Source: Azorhizobium oxalatiphilum
GTDB lineage: Bacteria; Pseudomonadota; Alphaproteobacteria; Rhizobiales; Xanthobacteraceae
Assembly: GCF_014635325.1 (NCBI RefSeq)
Contig: NZ_BMCT01000011.1
Coordinates: forward strand, 62,001 to 126,000
Reading direction: 5' to 3'
Length of the DNA: 64,000 nt
The translations under genes were made by a program, and so were the position numbers. This document shows, in pieces, positions 17,228-25,900 of this stretch; positions within the stretch are counted from its first letter, which is position 1; each line of letters opens with the position of its first letter. The notes beneath the pieces were generated by a model. It was not told where the DNA came from and made no database searches. It was given only the letters and a program-made list of their open reading frames with translations.

Positions 17228-19471
17228 ATGAGGGCAATGGAGTTCCCAGCGCGTGGGGGCCGGCGTGGCCGGAATGCGGGACAGAACGGCGTGGCTGCGG
17301 CGGTGCAGGGGCGCAGCTGCCTGCATCTCCATCTGCTCTGCGGCGTGGCGGTGATCCTGTCCATGGGCGCGGGTTCGGCGCGGGCGCAGCAACTGGCGGA
17401 GGATGGCTCCATCCTCCTGGACGTGGTCTCCGTGGAGGCCCGCCGCTATGGTGAGGATGCGCTCAGCGTGCCCATCAGCCTGTCGGTGGTCAGTGGCGCG
17501 CAGCTGGAAAGCGAGCGCGTGAGCGTGATGGAGGATCTCTCCGACCGCGTGCCCAACCTGCTGATCCCCAATTACGGCGACGACCCGCGCACGGCGCAGC
17601 CGATCATCCGCGGCATCGGCACGCTGTCCACCATGCTCTCGCCCGACAACAGCACCGCGCCCACCATCATCGATGGCGTGCCCATGCCGGCCTTTGCCGC
17701 CAATGCGCAGCTGCTCGACATCGGGCAGGTGGAGGTGCTGCGCGGCCCGCAGGGCACGCTGTTCGGCCGCAATTCCACCGGCGGTGCCATCAATGTCATC
17801 AGCGTGCTGCCGGACGGCAAGCCCGGCGGCATGCTGATCACGGAAGTGGGCACCGACAGCGCGCTGAAGGGCGAGATGAGCTTCGGCGGGGCGATCACGG
17901 ACACGCTCTACAGCCGCTTTTCGGCCCGCTACCAGCGGCGCGGCGCCTATGTCACCAACGACCATCCCGGCGCGGACGACATCGGTGCCATGGATGTGGG
18001 GGCGTTCAAGTCCTCGTGGCGCTGGCTGCCCAGCCTCGGCACCGAGATCCGCGTCACCGCCGGCTATGAGAAATACAACGGCGACACCGGCTATCCCTAT
18101 CTGCTGCGCGACAACAATGCCTATCAGCAGACGCCGGTCTTCGAGCGCGACCTGATGTATCTGACGGTCAACGGCTCGCATGATTTCGAGCATTTCACGC
18201 TGAAGACCGTCACCGGCGTCACCTATTACGATATCTACAACTGGACCGACAATTCCGACGGCTATGTGAACAGCGCCACCTTCGGCGCCTATGGCATGCC
18301 GGTGCCGGTCTCGGCCTATACGTTCGATGGCGACTACAACGTCACCGGCCAGCGCGAGACGCAGCTCTATCAGGAGGTGCGCCTGCAGTCGCTGGAGAAT
18401 GCGCTCACCAAATGGGTGCTGGGCGGCGTCATCTCCTACAATGACTTCACGGAGAATGTGTACGGCTCCTCCTCCATGTCGGCGTCCATCAACGGCACCC
18501 GCGACGTCAATCTGAAGGGCACGTCGGCGGCGCTGTTCTTCGATGTGGCCCAGCCCTTCGCGGAGCGGTTCGAGATCGGCTTCGGCATGCGCTACACGCA
18601 CGATCGCAAGTCCATCGACGCCACTTATCTGTCGAACGGCTTCCCCGGCACGGTGGCCGCCTATGCGCAGGATGCGGCGCGCAATTTCGACCTGCTCTCG
18701 GGCCGCCTGTCGCTCAGCTACAAGCTCACCGACGACAGCCTGATCTATGCCAGCCTCAACCGGGGCACCAAGGCGGGCGGCTATCCGCGCTTCACCGGCA
18801 ATGCCGCCATCGGCGAGCCCGAGCAGGGTTATGACGCCACCACCGTGTGGGCCTACGAGCTGGGCACCAAGGCCCGCATCCGCGAGACCGGCACCTCCTT
18901 CAGCGCGGCGCTGTTCTACAATGACGTGAGCGACGAGGCGATCTTCGGCTATGACGCGCTCACCGCCTCCTTCCCCATCGAGAATTTCGACCTGAAGACC
19001 TATGGCGTCGAGGGCGAGGTGCAGCAGGAGCTGGCGCACGGCTTCGGCCTGTCGGCGGGCTTCGCGCTCACCCATGCGGAGATCACCGGCGTGCCGCTCA
19101 ACAGCGTGCTGCCGGCCACCGTGGGCAACGAGGTGCCCAACGTGCCGCTGTGGTCCGGCAACATCCGCCTGACCTATCAGGGGCAGACGGGCTTCATGGG
19201 CTTCGATGCGGCGCGGCTCAACGGCTATCTGGCCTATCGCTATGTGGGCGAGCGGGCCGGCGACACCGCCAACACCTTCGATCTTGATCCGCAGCACATC
19301 ATCGATGCGCGCCTCGGCGTGAAGACCGGCCGGATGGAAGTCTATGCCTATGGCGAGAACCTCGTCGGCGAGCTGCTGGAGCAGCAGGGCGCCAACATGA
19401 CGGGCAGCATCAATTCGGTGCTGGTCTCGCGCGGGCGGGTGCTGGGCCTCGGGGTGGCCACCACGTTCTGA
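17228..19471 (+). CDS. TonB-dependent siderophore receptor, FyuA-like (second copy)
   Basis: A receptor of about 747 residues: signal peptide LHLLCGVAVILSMGAGSARA, TonB-box region VVSVEARR, plug with GQVEVLRGPQGTLFGRNSTG and GGAINVIS, and a barrel ending in VATTF (terminal aromatic). It is co-oriented with the two AraC genes and with the permease at 19567. Starts at 17228 and 17237 are both possible, with GAGGAAG and GGAGG upstream. It has the same plan as the receptor at 12685 but is clearly diverged, so the two probably take different ligands. Confidence 0.88.
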   Translation: MRAMEFPARGGRRGRNAGQNGVAAAVQGRSCLHLHLLCGVAVILSMGAGSARAQQLAEDGSILLDVVSVEARRYGEDALSVPISLSVVSGAQLESERVSVMEDLSDRVPNLLIPNYGDDPRTAQPIIRGIGTLSTMLSPDNSTAPTIIDGVPMPAFAANAQLLDIGQVEVLRGPQGTLFGRNSTGGAINVISVLPDGKPGGMLITEVGTDSALKGEMSFGGAITDTLYSRFSARYQRRGAYVTNDHPGADDIGAMDVGAFKSSWRWLPSLGTEIRVTAGYEKYNGDTGYPYLLRDNNAYQQTPVFERDLMYLTVNGSHDFEHFTLKTVTGVTYYDIYNWTDNSDGYVNSATFGAYGMPVPVSAYTFDGDYNVTGQRETQLYQEVRLQSLENALTKWVLGGVISYNDFTENVYGSSSMSASINGTRDVNLKGTSAALFFDVAQPFAERFEIGFGMRYTHDRKSIDATYLSNGFPGTVAAYAQDAARNFDLLSGRLSLSYKLTDDSLIYASLNRGTKAGGYPRFTGNAAIGEPEQGYDATTVWAYELGTKARIRETGTSFSAALFYNDVSDEAIFGYDALTASFPIENFDLKTYGVEGEVQQELAHGFGLSAGFALTHAEITGVPLNSVLPATVGNEVPNVPLWSGNIRLTYQGQTGFMGFDAARLNGYLAYRYVGERAGDTANTFDLDPQHIIDARLGVKTGRMEVYAYGENLVGELLEQQGANMTGSINSVLVSRGRVLGLGVATTF

Positions 19472-19514
19472 AACCCCCATCGCGCCTCCCCCGGGGCGCA
19501 CAGTTGAAGACGCG

Positions 19515-19546
19515 CGCCGGCCGCAGCATTCGTGCTGCGGCCGGCG
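19515..19546 (+). terminator. 14-bp perfect hairpin with TTCG tetraloop between receptor and permease
   Basis: Arms CGCCGGCCGCAGCA (19515-19528) and TGCTGCGGCCGGCG (19533-19546) enclose TTCG, an exceptionally stable tetraloop. No U-run follows, and the permease starts 20 bp downstream, so it may act as a partial terminator or an RNA-stabilising element that reduces permease expression relative to the receptor. Confidence 0.5.
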
Positions 19547-19566
19547 TCATTGTGGAGAAGCCGCTC

Positions 19567-20811
19567 ATGACCCCCGCCCACTGGCTGCTGATCGCCAGCC
19601 TCTATGTCACCCAGTTCCTGCCGGTGTCCTTCTTCTTCATGGGCCTGCCGGCCATCCTGCGCAGCGAGGGCCGCTCGCTGGAGGAACTGAGCGTGCTTTA
19701 TCTTCTGGGGCTGGTGTGGGTGGTCAAGGTGCTGTGGGCGCCGCTGGTGGACCGCATCTCCTTCGGTCGCCTCGGCCATTATCGCGGCTGGCTCATCTTC
19801 ATGCAGAGCGCGATGATCATCATGCTGCTGCTCATCTCGCGCATCGACGGCGTGTCGGACATGGGCCTGCTCATGGCGCTGAGCCTCGTGCTCACCATGT
19901 GCGCGGGCACGCAGGATATCGCCACCGATGCCATCGCCGTGCGCCTCATCCCGCCCGGTATGCGCGGGGTGGGCAACAGCCTGCAGGTGGGCGGCGGGCT
20001 GGTGGGCATCGCGCTCGGCGGCGGGGCGACGCTGGCGCTCTACAATCTGGTGGGCTGGGCCGGTTGCCTGTGGCTGATGGCGGCGGTGGTGGCCACCACG
20101 CTGGTGCAGATCGTCCTGTTCCGCGAACCCGCCGCCACGGAAGCGGAGGAGGAGGCGAAGGGTGGGGCAGGGCAGTCCTATGCGCGGCTGTGGCGCTTCT
20201 GGCGCCGGCCGGGCATCGGGCGTTGGGCGCTGGTGATGATGCTGACGCCTGTGGGCATCGGCATGGTGTTCGGCCTGCTGACCCCCATGCTGGTGGATAT
20301 CGGCTGGTCGCTGGAGCGGGTGGGCTTCACGCTCAACGTCACCGGCTCCCTTGTCGGCCTGCCGGCGGTGCTGATCACCGGCGTGCTCATCCGCAGATGG
20401 AGCCGGCGCGCCATGCTGGTGGGGGCGGCGCTGGTGCAGGCGGCGGCCATCCTCGCCTTGCTGCCGCTGGCCGGGGGCGAGCGGGAGAGCCAGCTGGTGC
20501 TGCCGGCGCTGTTGCTGGTGTTCCTGATCTACAATCCCATCGCCACCATCATGATGACCATCATGATGGACCATGCCGATCCGCGCACGGCGGGCACGGA
20601 TTTCACCGCCCAGTGCAGCTTCTACACGCTGATGGGCTTTGCCTCTGGTGCGCTGGCGCTCAGCATCGCGCAGGCCCATGGCTATCGGGTGCTGGTGCTG
20701 GTGGCGGCGGGCTGCGCGCTGCTTGCGGGCGCGCTGGCGCTGTGGCTGTTCCGCGATCCCGCGCGGGAAAAGCCGGCGGTGGAGAAGGCGGCGCCAACCC
20801 CGGCGGAGTGA
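19567..20811 (+). CDS. MFS siderophore permease, FptX/RhtX/YbtX-like
   Basis: A 414-residue protein with about twelve membrane helices, opening with LLIASLYVTQFLPVSFFFMGLPAILR and containing WAPLVDRISFGRLGHYRGW and the motif CAGTQDIATDAIAVRL, which are characteristic of the AmpG-like RhtX/FptX permeases. RhtX and FptX import ferric rhizobactin 1021 and pyochelin across the inner membrane as single proteins. The ATG at 19567 has GGAGAAG upstream. With the ABC pair at 8890-12329, the island holds two alternative inner-membrane routes. Confidence 0.82.
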   Translation: MTPAHWLLIASLYVTQFLPVSFFFMGLPAILRSEGRSLEELSVLYLLGLVWVVKVLWAPLVDRISFGRLGHYRGWLIFMQSAMIIMLLLISRIDGVSDMGLLMALSLVLTMCAGTQDIATDAIAVRLIPPGMRGVGNSLQVGGGLVGIALGGGATLALYNLVGWAGCLWLMAAVVATTLVQIVLFREPAATEAEEEAKGGAGQSYARLWRFWRRPGIGRWALVMMLTPVGIGMVFGLLTPMLVDIGWSLERVGFTLNVTGSLVGLPAVLITGVLIRRWSRRAMLVGAALVQAAAILALLPLAGGERESQLVLPALLLVFLIYNPIATIMMTIMMDHADPRTAGTDFTAQCSFYTLMGFASGALALSIAQAHGYRVLVLVAAGCALLAGALALWLFRDPAREKPAVEKAAPTPAE

Positions 20812-20839
20812 GGGCAGGGGGCGGAATCCACAACTCCCG

Positions 20840-20923
20840 TTAACCCCTCTTTACGGCTGGTTAACCATTCCGTCGCTAAATCTTGGCAACCGAAAATTCA
20901 CGAAGATAACCGCCGTGTTAACC
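20840..20923 (+). promoter_or_regulatory. Three TTAACC motifs upstream of minC (possible CtrA half-sites)
   Basis: TTAACC occurs at 20840, 20861 (as TTAACCAT, the CtrA half-site consensus) and 20918, where it overlaps the minC start. CtrA controls division genes in alphaproteobacteria. The first two sites are 21 bp apart, two helical turns; none forms the classic TTAA-N7-TTAA pair. Confidence 0.4.
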
Positions 20924-21637
20924 ACACCCCGGCCGATCCGCCTCAAGGGGCGCTCCTATCTTGCCCTCACGCTCAAGCCCGATCTGCCGATCGAGGACTG
21001 GCTGATGCGGCTCGACGACCTCGCGGCCCGCTCGCCCGGTTTCTTCCTGCGGCGGCCCGTGGTCCTGGATGTCGAGGAACTCGACATCGACCGCACCCAG
21101 CTGCGTGCGCTGTCCACCCAGCTCGCGGCCCGCAATGTCCGCGTGCTGGGCATCGAGGGTGCCCGTCCCTCGGCGCTTGCCCCCGATCTGCCGCCCGCCA
21201 TGTCCGGCGGCCGCGACAGCGGCGAGACGGTGGAGGAGAGCACCGCTCCCGCCTCCGGCCGCAGCGTGGTGGTGGAGCGCATCGTGGAGACGCAGCCGCG
21301 CAAGGCCTCGTCCTCCCTCATCCTCGACGAGAACGTGCGCTCCGGCCAGTCGATCATCCATCTGGATGGCGACGTGACCGTGATGGGCAACATCGCCTCC
21401 GGCGCGGAAGTGATCGCCGGCGGTTCCATCCATGTGTACGGCACGCTGCGCGGCCGGGCGCTGGCGGGGGCCATGGGCAATGGGGAAGCCCGCATCTTCT
21501 GCCGCCGGCTGGAAGCGGAACTCGTCTCCATCGACGGCCTCTACAAGACCGCCGATGACCTTGGTCCGGACATCCGCGGCCATGCCGTCCAGTTCTGGCT
21601 GAACGGCGAAACATTCAACGTCGGATCGCTCGCCTGA
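20915..21637 (+). CDS. minC: Septum site-determining protein MinC
   Basis: Inhibitor of FtsZ assembly that acts with MinD to keep division away from the poles. The 240-residue protein has an N-terminal FtsZ-binding domain (about 1-105), a variable linker, and the C-terminal right-handed beta-helix with VRSGQSIIHLDGDVTVMGNI, GSIHVYGTLRGRALAG and the final VQFWLNGETFNVGSL. The GTG at 20915 is the best start, though its ribosome-binding site is weak. First gene of minCDE. Confidence 0.94.
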   Translation: MLTTPRPIRLKGRSYLALTLKPDLPIEDWLMRLDDLAARSPGFFLRRPVVLDVEELDIDRTQLRALSTQLAARNVRVLGIEGARPSALAPDLPPAMSGGRDSGETVEESTAPASGRSVVVERIVETQPRKASSSLILDENVRSGQSIIHLDGDVTVMGNIASGAEVIAGGSIHVYGTLRGRALAGAMGNGEARIFCRRLEAELVSIDGLYKTADDLGPDIRGHAVQFWLNGETFNVGSLA

Positions 21638-21668
21638 AGACGGCGCGTCCATTTAACAGGAGAGATCG

Positions 21669-22484
21669 ATGGGCAAGGTAGTCGTAGTCACTTCGGGCAA
21701 AGGCGGCGTGGGCAAGACCACCTCGTCCGCTGCCCTCGGCGCCGCTCTCGCACGCGGCGGCGAGCGGGTCGCGGTGGTGGATTTCGATGTGGGCCTGCGC
21801 AATCTCGACCTCGTCATGGGCGCCGAGCGCCGCGTGGTCTATGACCTCGTGAACGTGATCCAGGGCGAGGCCAAGCTCTCCCAGGCCCTCATCCGCGACA
21901 AGCGGCTGGAGACCCTGCACCTGCTGCCCGCCTCCCAGACCCGCGACAAGGACAACCTCACCCCCGAGGGCGTGGAAGCTGTCATCGGCGCGCTGAAGGA
22001 GAGCTTCGACTGGGTGATCTGCGACAGCCCGGCCGGCATCGAGCGCGGCGCGACGCTGGCCATGCGCCATGCGGACGTGGCCATCGTGGTCACGAACCCG
22101 GAAGTGTCCTCGGTGCGCGACTCGGACCGCATCATCGGCCTGCTCGACAGCAAGACCGTGAAGGCCGAGAACGGCGAGCGCATGGAGAAGCACCTGCTGC
22201 TGACCCGCTATTCGCCCAGCCGCGCCGAGCGGGGCGACATGCTGAAGGTGGACGACGTCCTCGAAATCCTGTCGATCCCGCTGCTGGGCATCATCCCCGA
22301 GAGCATGGACGTGCTGCGCGCCTCCAACCTCGGCGCCCCCGTCACGCTGGCGGATGAGCACAGCGCGCCGGCTCTGGCCTATTTCGATGCTGTGAAGCGT
22401 CTGCGCGGCGAGAACCTGCCAGTAACTATTCCGGGCGAGAAGAGAAGCTTCTTCGGCAAGTTTTTCGGAAGGAAAGCGGCATGA
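21669..22484 (+). CDS. minD: Septum site-determining ATPase MinD
   Basis: A 271-residue ATPase that recruits MinC to the membrane. The deviant Walker A is GKGGVGKTT (residues 10-18), [10 protein letters not shown] is the switch region and the C-terminal basic amphipathic helix FFGKFFGRK is the membrane-targeting sequence. It follows minC after 31 bp with AGGAGAG upstream, and overlaps minE by 4 bp. Confidence 0.97.
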   Translation: MGKVVVVTSGKGGVGKTTSSAALGAALARGGERVAVVDFDVGLRNLDLVMGAERRVVYDLVNVIQGEAKLSQALIRDKRLETLHLLPASQTRDKDNLTPEGVEAVIGALKESFDWVICDSPAGIERGATLAMRHADVAIVVTNPEVSSVRDSDRIIGLLDSKTVKAENGERMEKHLLLTRYSPSRAERGDMLKVDDVLEILSIPLLGIIPESMDVLRASNLGAPVTLADEHSAPALAYFDAVKRLRGENLPVTIPGEKRSFFGKFFGRKAA

Positions 22485-22741
22485 ACCTGCTCCGCCTTTT
22501 TTCAAGGCCCCCGTCGGCTCCGGCCGCGCGCGAGCGCCTGCAGGTCCTGCTCGCGCATGAGCGCGGGTCCATGGACGGCCCTGACCTCGTATCCAAGCTC
22601 AGGGAAGAGATCCTGCGCGTGATCGCCAAGCACATGCAGATCGATGACGACAAGGTCAGCGTCCGCATGGAGCGCGGGGCCAGCGTCTCCACCCTCGCGG
22701 TGGACATCGAGGTGCCGCTCGGCGGCAAGCGCGCCGCGTAA
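22481..22741 (+). CDS. minE: Cell division topological specificity factor MinE
   Basis: The 86-residue protein stimulates MinD ATPase and drives pole-to-pole oscillation. It has the N-terminal membrane-binding segment NLLRLFSR, the contact helix [16 protein letters not shown] and the C-terminal dimerisation domain ([20 protein letters not shown]). ATGA overlap with the minD stop gives translational coupling and a fixed ratio. Confidence 0.96.
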   Translation: MNLLRLFSRPPSAPAARERLQVLLAHERGSMDGPDLVSKLREEILRVIAKHMQIDDDKVSVRMERGASVSTLAVDIEVPLGGKRAA

Positions 22742-22802
22742 GTGCGCGCCACCTGACTGTTGCCCGCCGGACATTTCGCCCGGCGGCATCCTGACCGTAA
22801 GC

Positions 22803-22826
22803 AAAGGCCCGCCCGAGCGGGCCTTT
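22803..22826 (+). terminator. Hairpin after minE
   Basis: Ten perfect pairs, AAAGGCCCGC and GCGGGCCTTT, around the loop CCGA, about 60 bp after the minE stop, ending in TTT. It is a good intrinsic terminator of the min operon. The remaining sequence up to 23101 shows no supported gene. Confidence 0.75.
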
Positions 22827-23101
22827 CGCGTTTGTGCGTCTCCGGCCCTGCCGTTGAGACAGGCGCCCCGCGCGCCGGCCCTGCGTGGCCTCGCTGCCCC
22901 GCCCAAGCCTCTCTCCCGAGCCGCTCTCCCCTGCCGCGCGTGCCGTTTTCAGGCGCCCGACAGCCGGACAGCTTTACCTTCTGTAAGCCCGCATCCGGCC
23001 GGCGCCTGCCCGCGTATGAGGGGGCGATCACGCGCCGGCGCCTGCGCTTCCGTGCCGCTGCGGCACCAAAGCCTGGCACAAGCCTCACAGAGGTAACTAT
23101 C

Positions 23102-23170
23102 ATGAATACGGTACTTCAGTATTCCACTTTTACCGCTCATTCATCATTAATGCGGTATCAAGGTAACTGA
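23102..23170 (+). CDS. Possible 22-residue leader peptide upstream of carrier-protein operon
   Basis: ATG with GAGG upstream opens 22 codons (MNTVLQYSTFTAHSSLMRYQ plus two) in a markedly AT-richer patch. The octamer AGGTAACT occurs at 23091 (overlapping its ribosome-binding site) and again at 23161 (over its stop), exactly 70 bp apart, and GAATAC/GTATTC (23104-23124) forms a small inverted repeat within it. It ends 32 bp before the carrier-protein start. It could be a leader peptide, a regulatory element or chance; no homologue is recognised. Confidence 0.3.
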   Translation: MNTVLQYSTFTAHSSLMRYQGN

Positions 23171-23202
23171 TTTGTGAGTTCAGTGTTTGGTGGGAGGTCC
23201 CT

Positions 23203-23472
23203 GTGCCGATTGCCCATGACGACGCGGAGCGCATGGTCCGCGAGATTCTTCGCCAGCACGGAAAGCTGGCTGGTTCCACCGCCGCCATCGCGGTCGATGC
23301 CGATCTTTATCGCCTCGGCCTGTCCTCGCTGGCCACCGTCAACGTCATGATGGACATCGAGACGCGCCTCGATGCCGACATCCCCGAGGCGGCACTGACG
23401 CGGGAGACCTTCCGCACCATCGCCAGCCTCTGCGCCCTGGTCACGAGCCTTTCCGCCGCGAGCGCGGCGTGA
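23203..23472 (+). CDS. Acyl/aminoacyl carrier protein
   Basis: An 89-residue carrier protein starting at GTG with GGGAGG upstream. The phosphopantetheine site is in DLYRLGLSSLATV; Ser42 is the expected attachment residue and the usual Asp before it is Ser. The spacing of helices fits the four-helix carrier fold. It heads an operon with an acyl-CoA dehydrogenase-like protein and a seryl-tRNA-synthetase-like ligase, so it is most likely loaded with an amino acid rather than a fatty acyl chain, as shown for the Bradyrhizobium carrier proteins paired with such ligases. Confidence 0.85.
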   Translation: MPIAHDDAERMVREILRQHGKLAGSTAAIAVDADLYRLGLSSLATVNVMMDIETRLDADIPEAALTRETFRTIASLCALVTSLSAASAA

Positions 23473-24671
23473 TGGACGCGCCCGCATCCGCAGCCACACA
23501 GATCCCCACCGCGCCGGACTGGACCAGCGTCTGCGCCATCGCCCGCAGCCATGCGGTGGCGGTGGATGAAGCGGGCCGTTTCCCCGTCGAGGCGGCGGCG
23601 GCGCTGCGCGCGTCCGGCGCGCTCACCATGGCGCTGCCGCGGGACCTTGGCGGCCGGGACATGGGCTTCGCCACGCTGGCCCGCATGGCCTGCGAGCTGG
23701 GCGCGGCCTGCGCCTCCACCGCCATGGCCTTCGCCATGCATCACAACCAGCTGGCCTGCCTCATCCGCCATGCGGGGGAGGGGGCGTGGCTGCGCGATTT
23801 CCAGCGCCGCATCGCCGATGAGGGCCTGCTGCTCGCCTCCGCCACCTCGGAGGAGGGGATCGGCGGGCGCCTGCGCACCAGCCGCTGCGCCGTGACGCCG
23901 CTCGCGGGCGACAGATTCGCGCTGGAGAAGGCGGCCTCCGCCGTCTCCTATGGCGCCGAGGCCGACGCTTATCTCGTCACCGCGCGCCGTGCGCCGGATG
24001 CGGATGCCGGCGATCAGGTGCTGGTGGTGCTGCCGCGCGATCAGGTGAGGCTGGAGGCGAAGGGCGGCTGGGATGCGCTCGGCCTGCGCGGCACCGCCAG
24101 CGGCGCCTTCCACATCGCGGGCGAGGGGGAGGCGGGCCAGATCCTGCCCGTACCCTTCGGCGTGATCGCCACCGAGACCATGGTGCCCACCTCGCACATA
24201 TTGTGGGGCGCGGTGTGGCTGGGCATCGCCATGGACGTGGTGGCGCGCTGCCGCGCCTTCCTGCGCCACCGCATGCGTACCAATCCGGATGCGGCGCGCG
24301 TCGGCCTGCCGCTGCTGGCGCAGATGACCGGCCTCGTCACCGACATGGACACCTGCCTGCGCCGGGCCATCGCACTGTATGAGGCGGGCCACGCCGCGCG
24401 CGAGGCGCTGGACATCATCCTGCTGAAGACCAGCCTGTCCGAGATGGCGCTGCGGGTGGCGACCACGGGCATGCGCGTGTGCGGCCTCTCCGGCTATCGC
24501 AACGACACGCCCTACAGTCTCGGCCGCCACCTGCGCGATCTCACCGCCGCGCCGCTCATGATCAATAACGACGCCATCCTCGGCGATGCCGGCCGCCTGC
24601 TGCTGGCGACCCGCCTCACGGTCGGGCAGTTCGATGCGGCGCACGAGGCGGGAGAGGAGATCGCGCAATGA
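23472..24671 (+). CDS. Acyl-CoA dehydrogenase-family flavoprotein
   Basis: A 399-residue member of the acyl-CoA dehydrogenase fold: N-terminal helical domain, middle strand domain (SATSEEGIGGRLRTS, GLRGTASGAFHI) and C-terminal helices with MRVCGLSGYRNDTPYSLGRHLRDL. The start (TGATG) overlaps the carrier-protein stop by one base and the stop overlaps the ligase start, so the three are strictly coupled. In natural-product pathways such enzymes oxidise acyl or aminoacyl groups on carrier proteins; a role on a carrier-bound amino acid is inferred here from the coupling, not shown. Confidence 0.85.
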   Translation: MDAPASAATQIPTAPDWTSVCAIARSHAVAVDEAGRFPVEAAAALRASGALTMALPRDLGGRDMGFATLARMACELGAACASTAMAFAMHHNQLACLIRHAGEGAWLRDFQRRIADEGLLLASATSEEGIGGRLRTSRCAVTPLAGDRFALEKAASAVSYGAEADAYLVTARRAPDADAGDQVLVVLPRDQVRLEAKGGWDALGLRGTASGAFHIAGEGEAGQILPVPFGVIATETMVPTSHILWGAVWLGIAMDVVARCRAFLRHRMRTNPDAARVGLPLLAQMTGLVTDMDTCLRRAIALYEAGHAAREALDIILLKTSLSEMALRVATTGMRVCGLSGYRNDTPYSLGRHLRDLTAAPLMINNDAILGDAGRLLLATRLTVGQFDAAHEAGEEIAQ

Positions 24672-25615
24672 CGCATGAGACCCTGGCCCCCGAAGGCGAA
24701 ACCCCGCTCTCCCCGGCGGCAGCCTATCGCGCGGCGCTCCTTGACGCCGGCCTGCTCATCCCCACGGGCGTCGATGGCCTCTATGGCCGCAGCGAGACCT
24801 ATGAGCAGGTCGTGACCGCCCTTGAGCAGTCGATCACACGCCTGTCCGCCGCCGACAGGCCGGAGCAGATGCGCTTTCCGCCGCTGCTGTCGCGGCAGGA
24901 TTTTCTCGCCAGCGGCTATCTGAAGGGCTTTCCGCATCTGGCTGGCACCATCAGCTGCTTCTGCGGCAATGAGGCCGACCACCGCCGCATGCTCGCCTGC
25001 ATCGGCGAGGGCGAGGATTTCTCGCAGTTCCAGCAGCCGGCGGACGTGGTCGTCACCCCTGCGGCCTGCTACCCCATCTATCCGGTCATCGCTCGCCGTG
25101 GCCCGCTGCAGGCGGGCGGGCTGGTGGTGGACGTCTCCTCCTGGTGCTTCCGCCACGAGCCCTCCGTGGACCCCTGCCGCATGCAGATGTTCCGCATGCG
25201 CGAGAATGTGCGCATCGGCACGCCGGATGAGGTGGTCGCCTTCCGCAATCGGTGGCTGGAACGCGGGGCGGCGTGGCTGGAGCGCCTCGGCCTGCCGTTC
25301 GAGGCGGCGCTGGCGAACGATCCCTTCTTCGGCCGTGCCGGGAAGCTGATGGCCGATGGCCAGCGCGATCAGGAGCTGAAGTTCGAGATGCTGGTGCCCG
25401 TGGGCAGTGTGGAGGAACCTACCGCCTGCATGAGCTGCAATCTCCACATGACGCATTTCTCGGAAATCTGGCCGCTCACCACGGCGGATGGCGCCATGGC
25501 CCACACCGGATGCGTCGCCTTCGGCATCGACCGGCTGACGCTGGCTCTGTTCCGCCACCACGGTTTTACACCCACCAGCTGGCCCGCCGCCGTGCGGGCG
25601 GCGCTGTTCGGGTGA
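24668..25615 (+). CDS. Amino acid:[carrier protein] ligase (class II synthetase homologue)
   Basis: A 315-residue homologue of the seryl-tRNA synthetase catalytic core without a tRNA-binding arm. Known members activate glycine or alanine with ATP and transfer it to the phosphopantetheine of a cognate carrier protein. Motif 2 is FRHEPSVDP followed by MFRMRE, and motif 3 is AFGIDRLTLAL. The zinc ligands known for the Bradyrhizobium enzyme (as recalled: Cys131, Glu176, Cys279) match Cys134, Glu179 and Cys282 here with a constant offset of three. It overlaps the dehydrogenase gene by 4 bp. Extra cysteines (FCG near 99, MSC near 257) are of unknown role. Confidence 0.9.
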   Translation: MTHETLAPEGETPLSPAAAYRAALLDAGLLIPTGVDGLYGRSETYEQVVTALEQSITRLSAADRPEQMRFPPLLSRQDFLASGYLKGFPHLAGTISCFCGNEADHRRMLACIGEGEDFSQFQQPADVVVTPAACYPIYPVIARRGPLQAGGLVVDVSSWCFRHEPSVDPCRMQMFRMRENVRIGTPDEVVAFRNRWLERGAAWLERLGLPFEAALANDPFFGRAGKLMADGQRDQELKFEMLVPVGSVEEPTACMSCNLHMTHFSEIWPLTTADGAMAHTGCVAFGIDRLTLALFRHHGFTPTSWPAAVRAALFG

Positions 25616-25647
25616 GCCCATGTTCAACGAACACCCGTTGCACCCTT

Positions 25648-25829
25648 CCCCCTCCCAACCCTCCCCCGCACCGAAGTCGGATGTTTCCGACTTCGGCACC
25701 TTAGTGCCGAAACCGGCGATGCCGGTTTCGGGCGGGAGAGGGCTCTCCCCGCCTGGTTTTCGCGCGTGCCGTATCGGTGAGCGCGACAGGCCCCCTCTCC
25801 CGCTTGCGGGGGAGGGCTGGGGAGGGGGA
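25648..25829. repeat. Family-A palindromic repeats: composite plus simple element, inverted
   Basis: The composite (25648 to about 25742) has outer CCCTCCC/GGGAGAGGG arms holding two inner hairpins: CCGAAGTCGGA around TGTT (25671-25696) and CCGAAACCGGC around GAT (25707-25731), each with 11 perfect pairs. A simple element, CCCTCTCCCGC-TT-GCGGGGGAGGG with a G-rich tail, lies at about 25791-25829 in opposite orientation. The unit fills the 285-bp gap between the ligase and the hydrolase. The same two-part arrangement appears at 50009-50220. Confidence 0.85.
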
Positions 25830-25900
25830 AGGCAAGGCTGGGGCAAAAGTGGCCCCGCTGTGTCCGGCTCCCATGTCTCCCGTCCTGTACGAGGCGGGCC

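Noticed and set aside
16742-19501. Long open frame on the minus strand (about 919 codons) antisense to the second TonB receptor
   Set aside because: It mirrors the codon structure of a clearly conserved receptor in GC-rich DNA, is rich in His/Arg/Ala/Gly and shows no domain.
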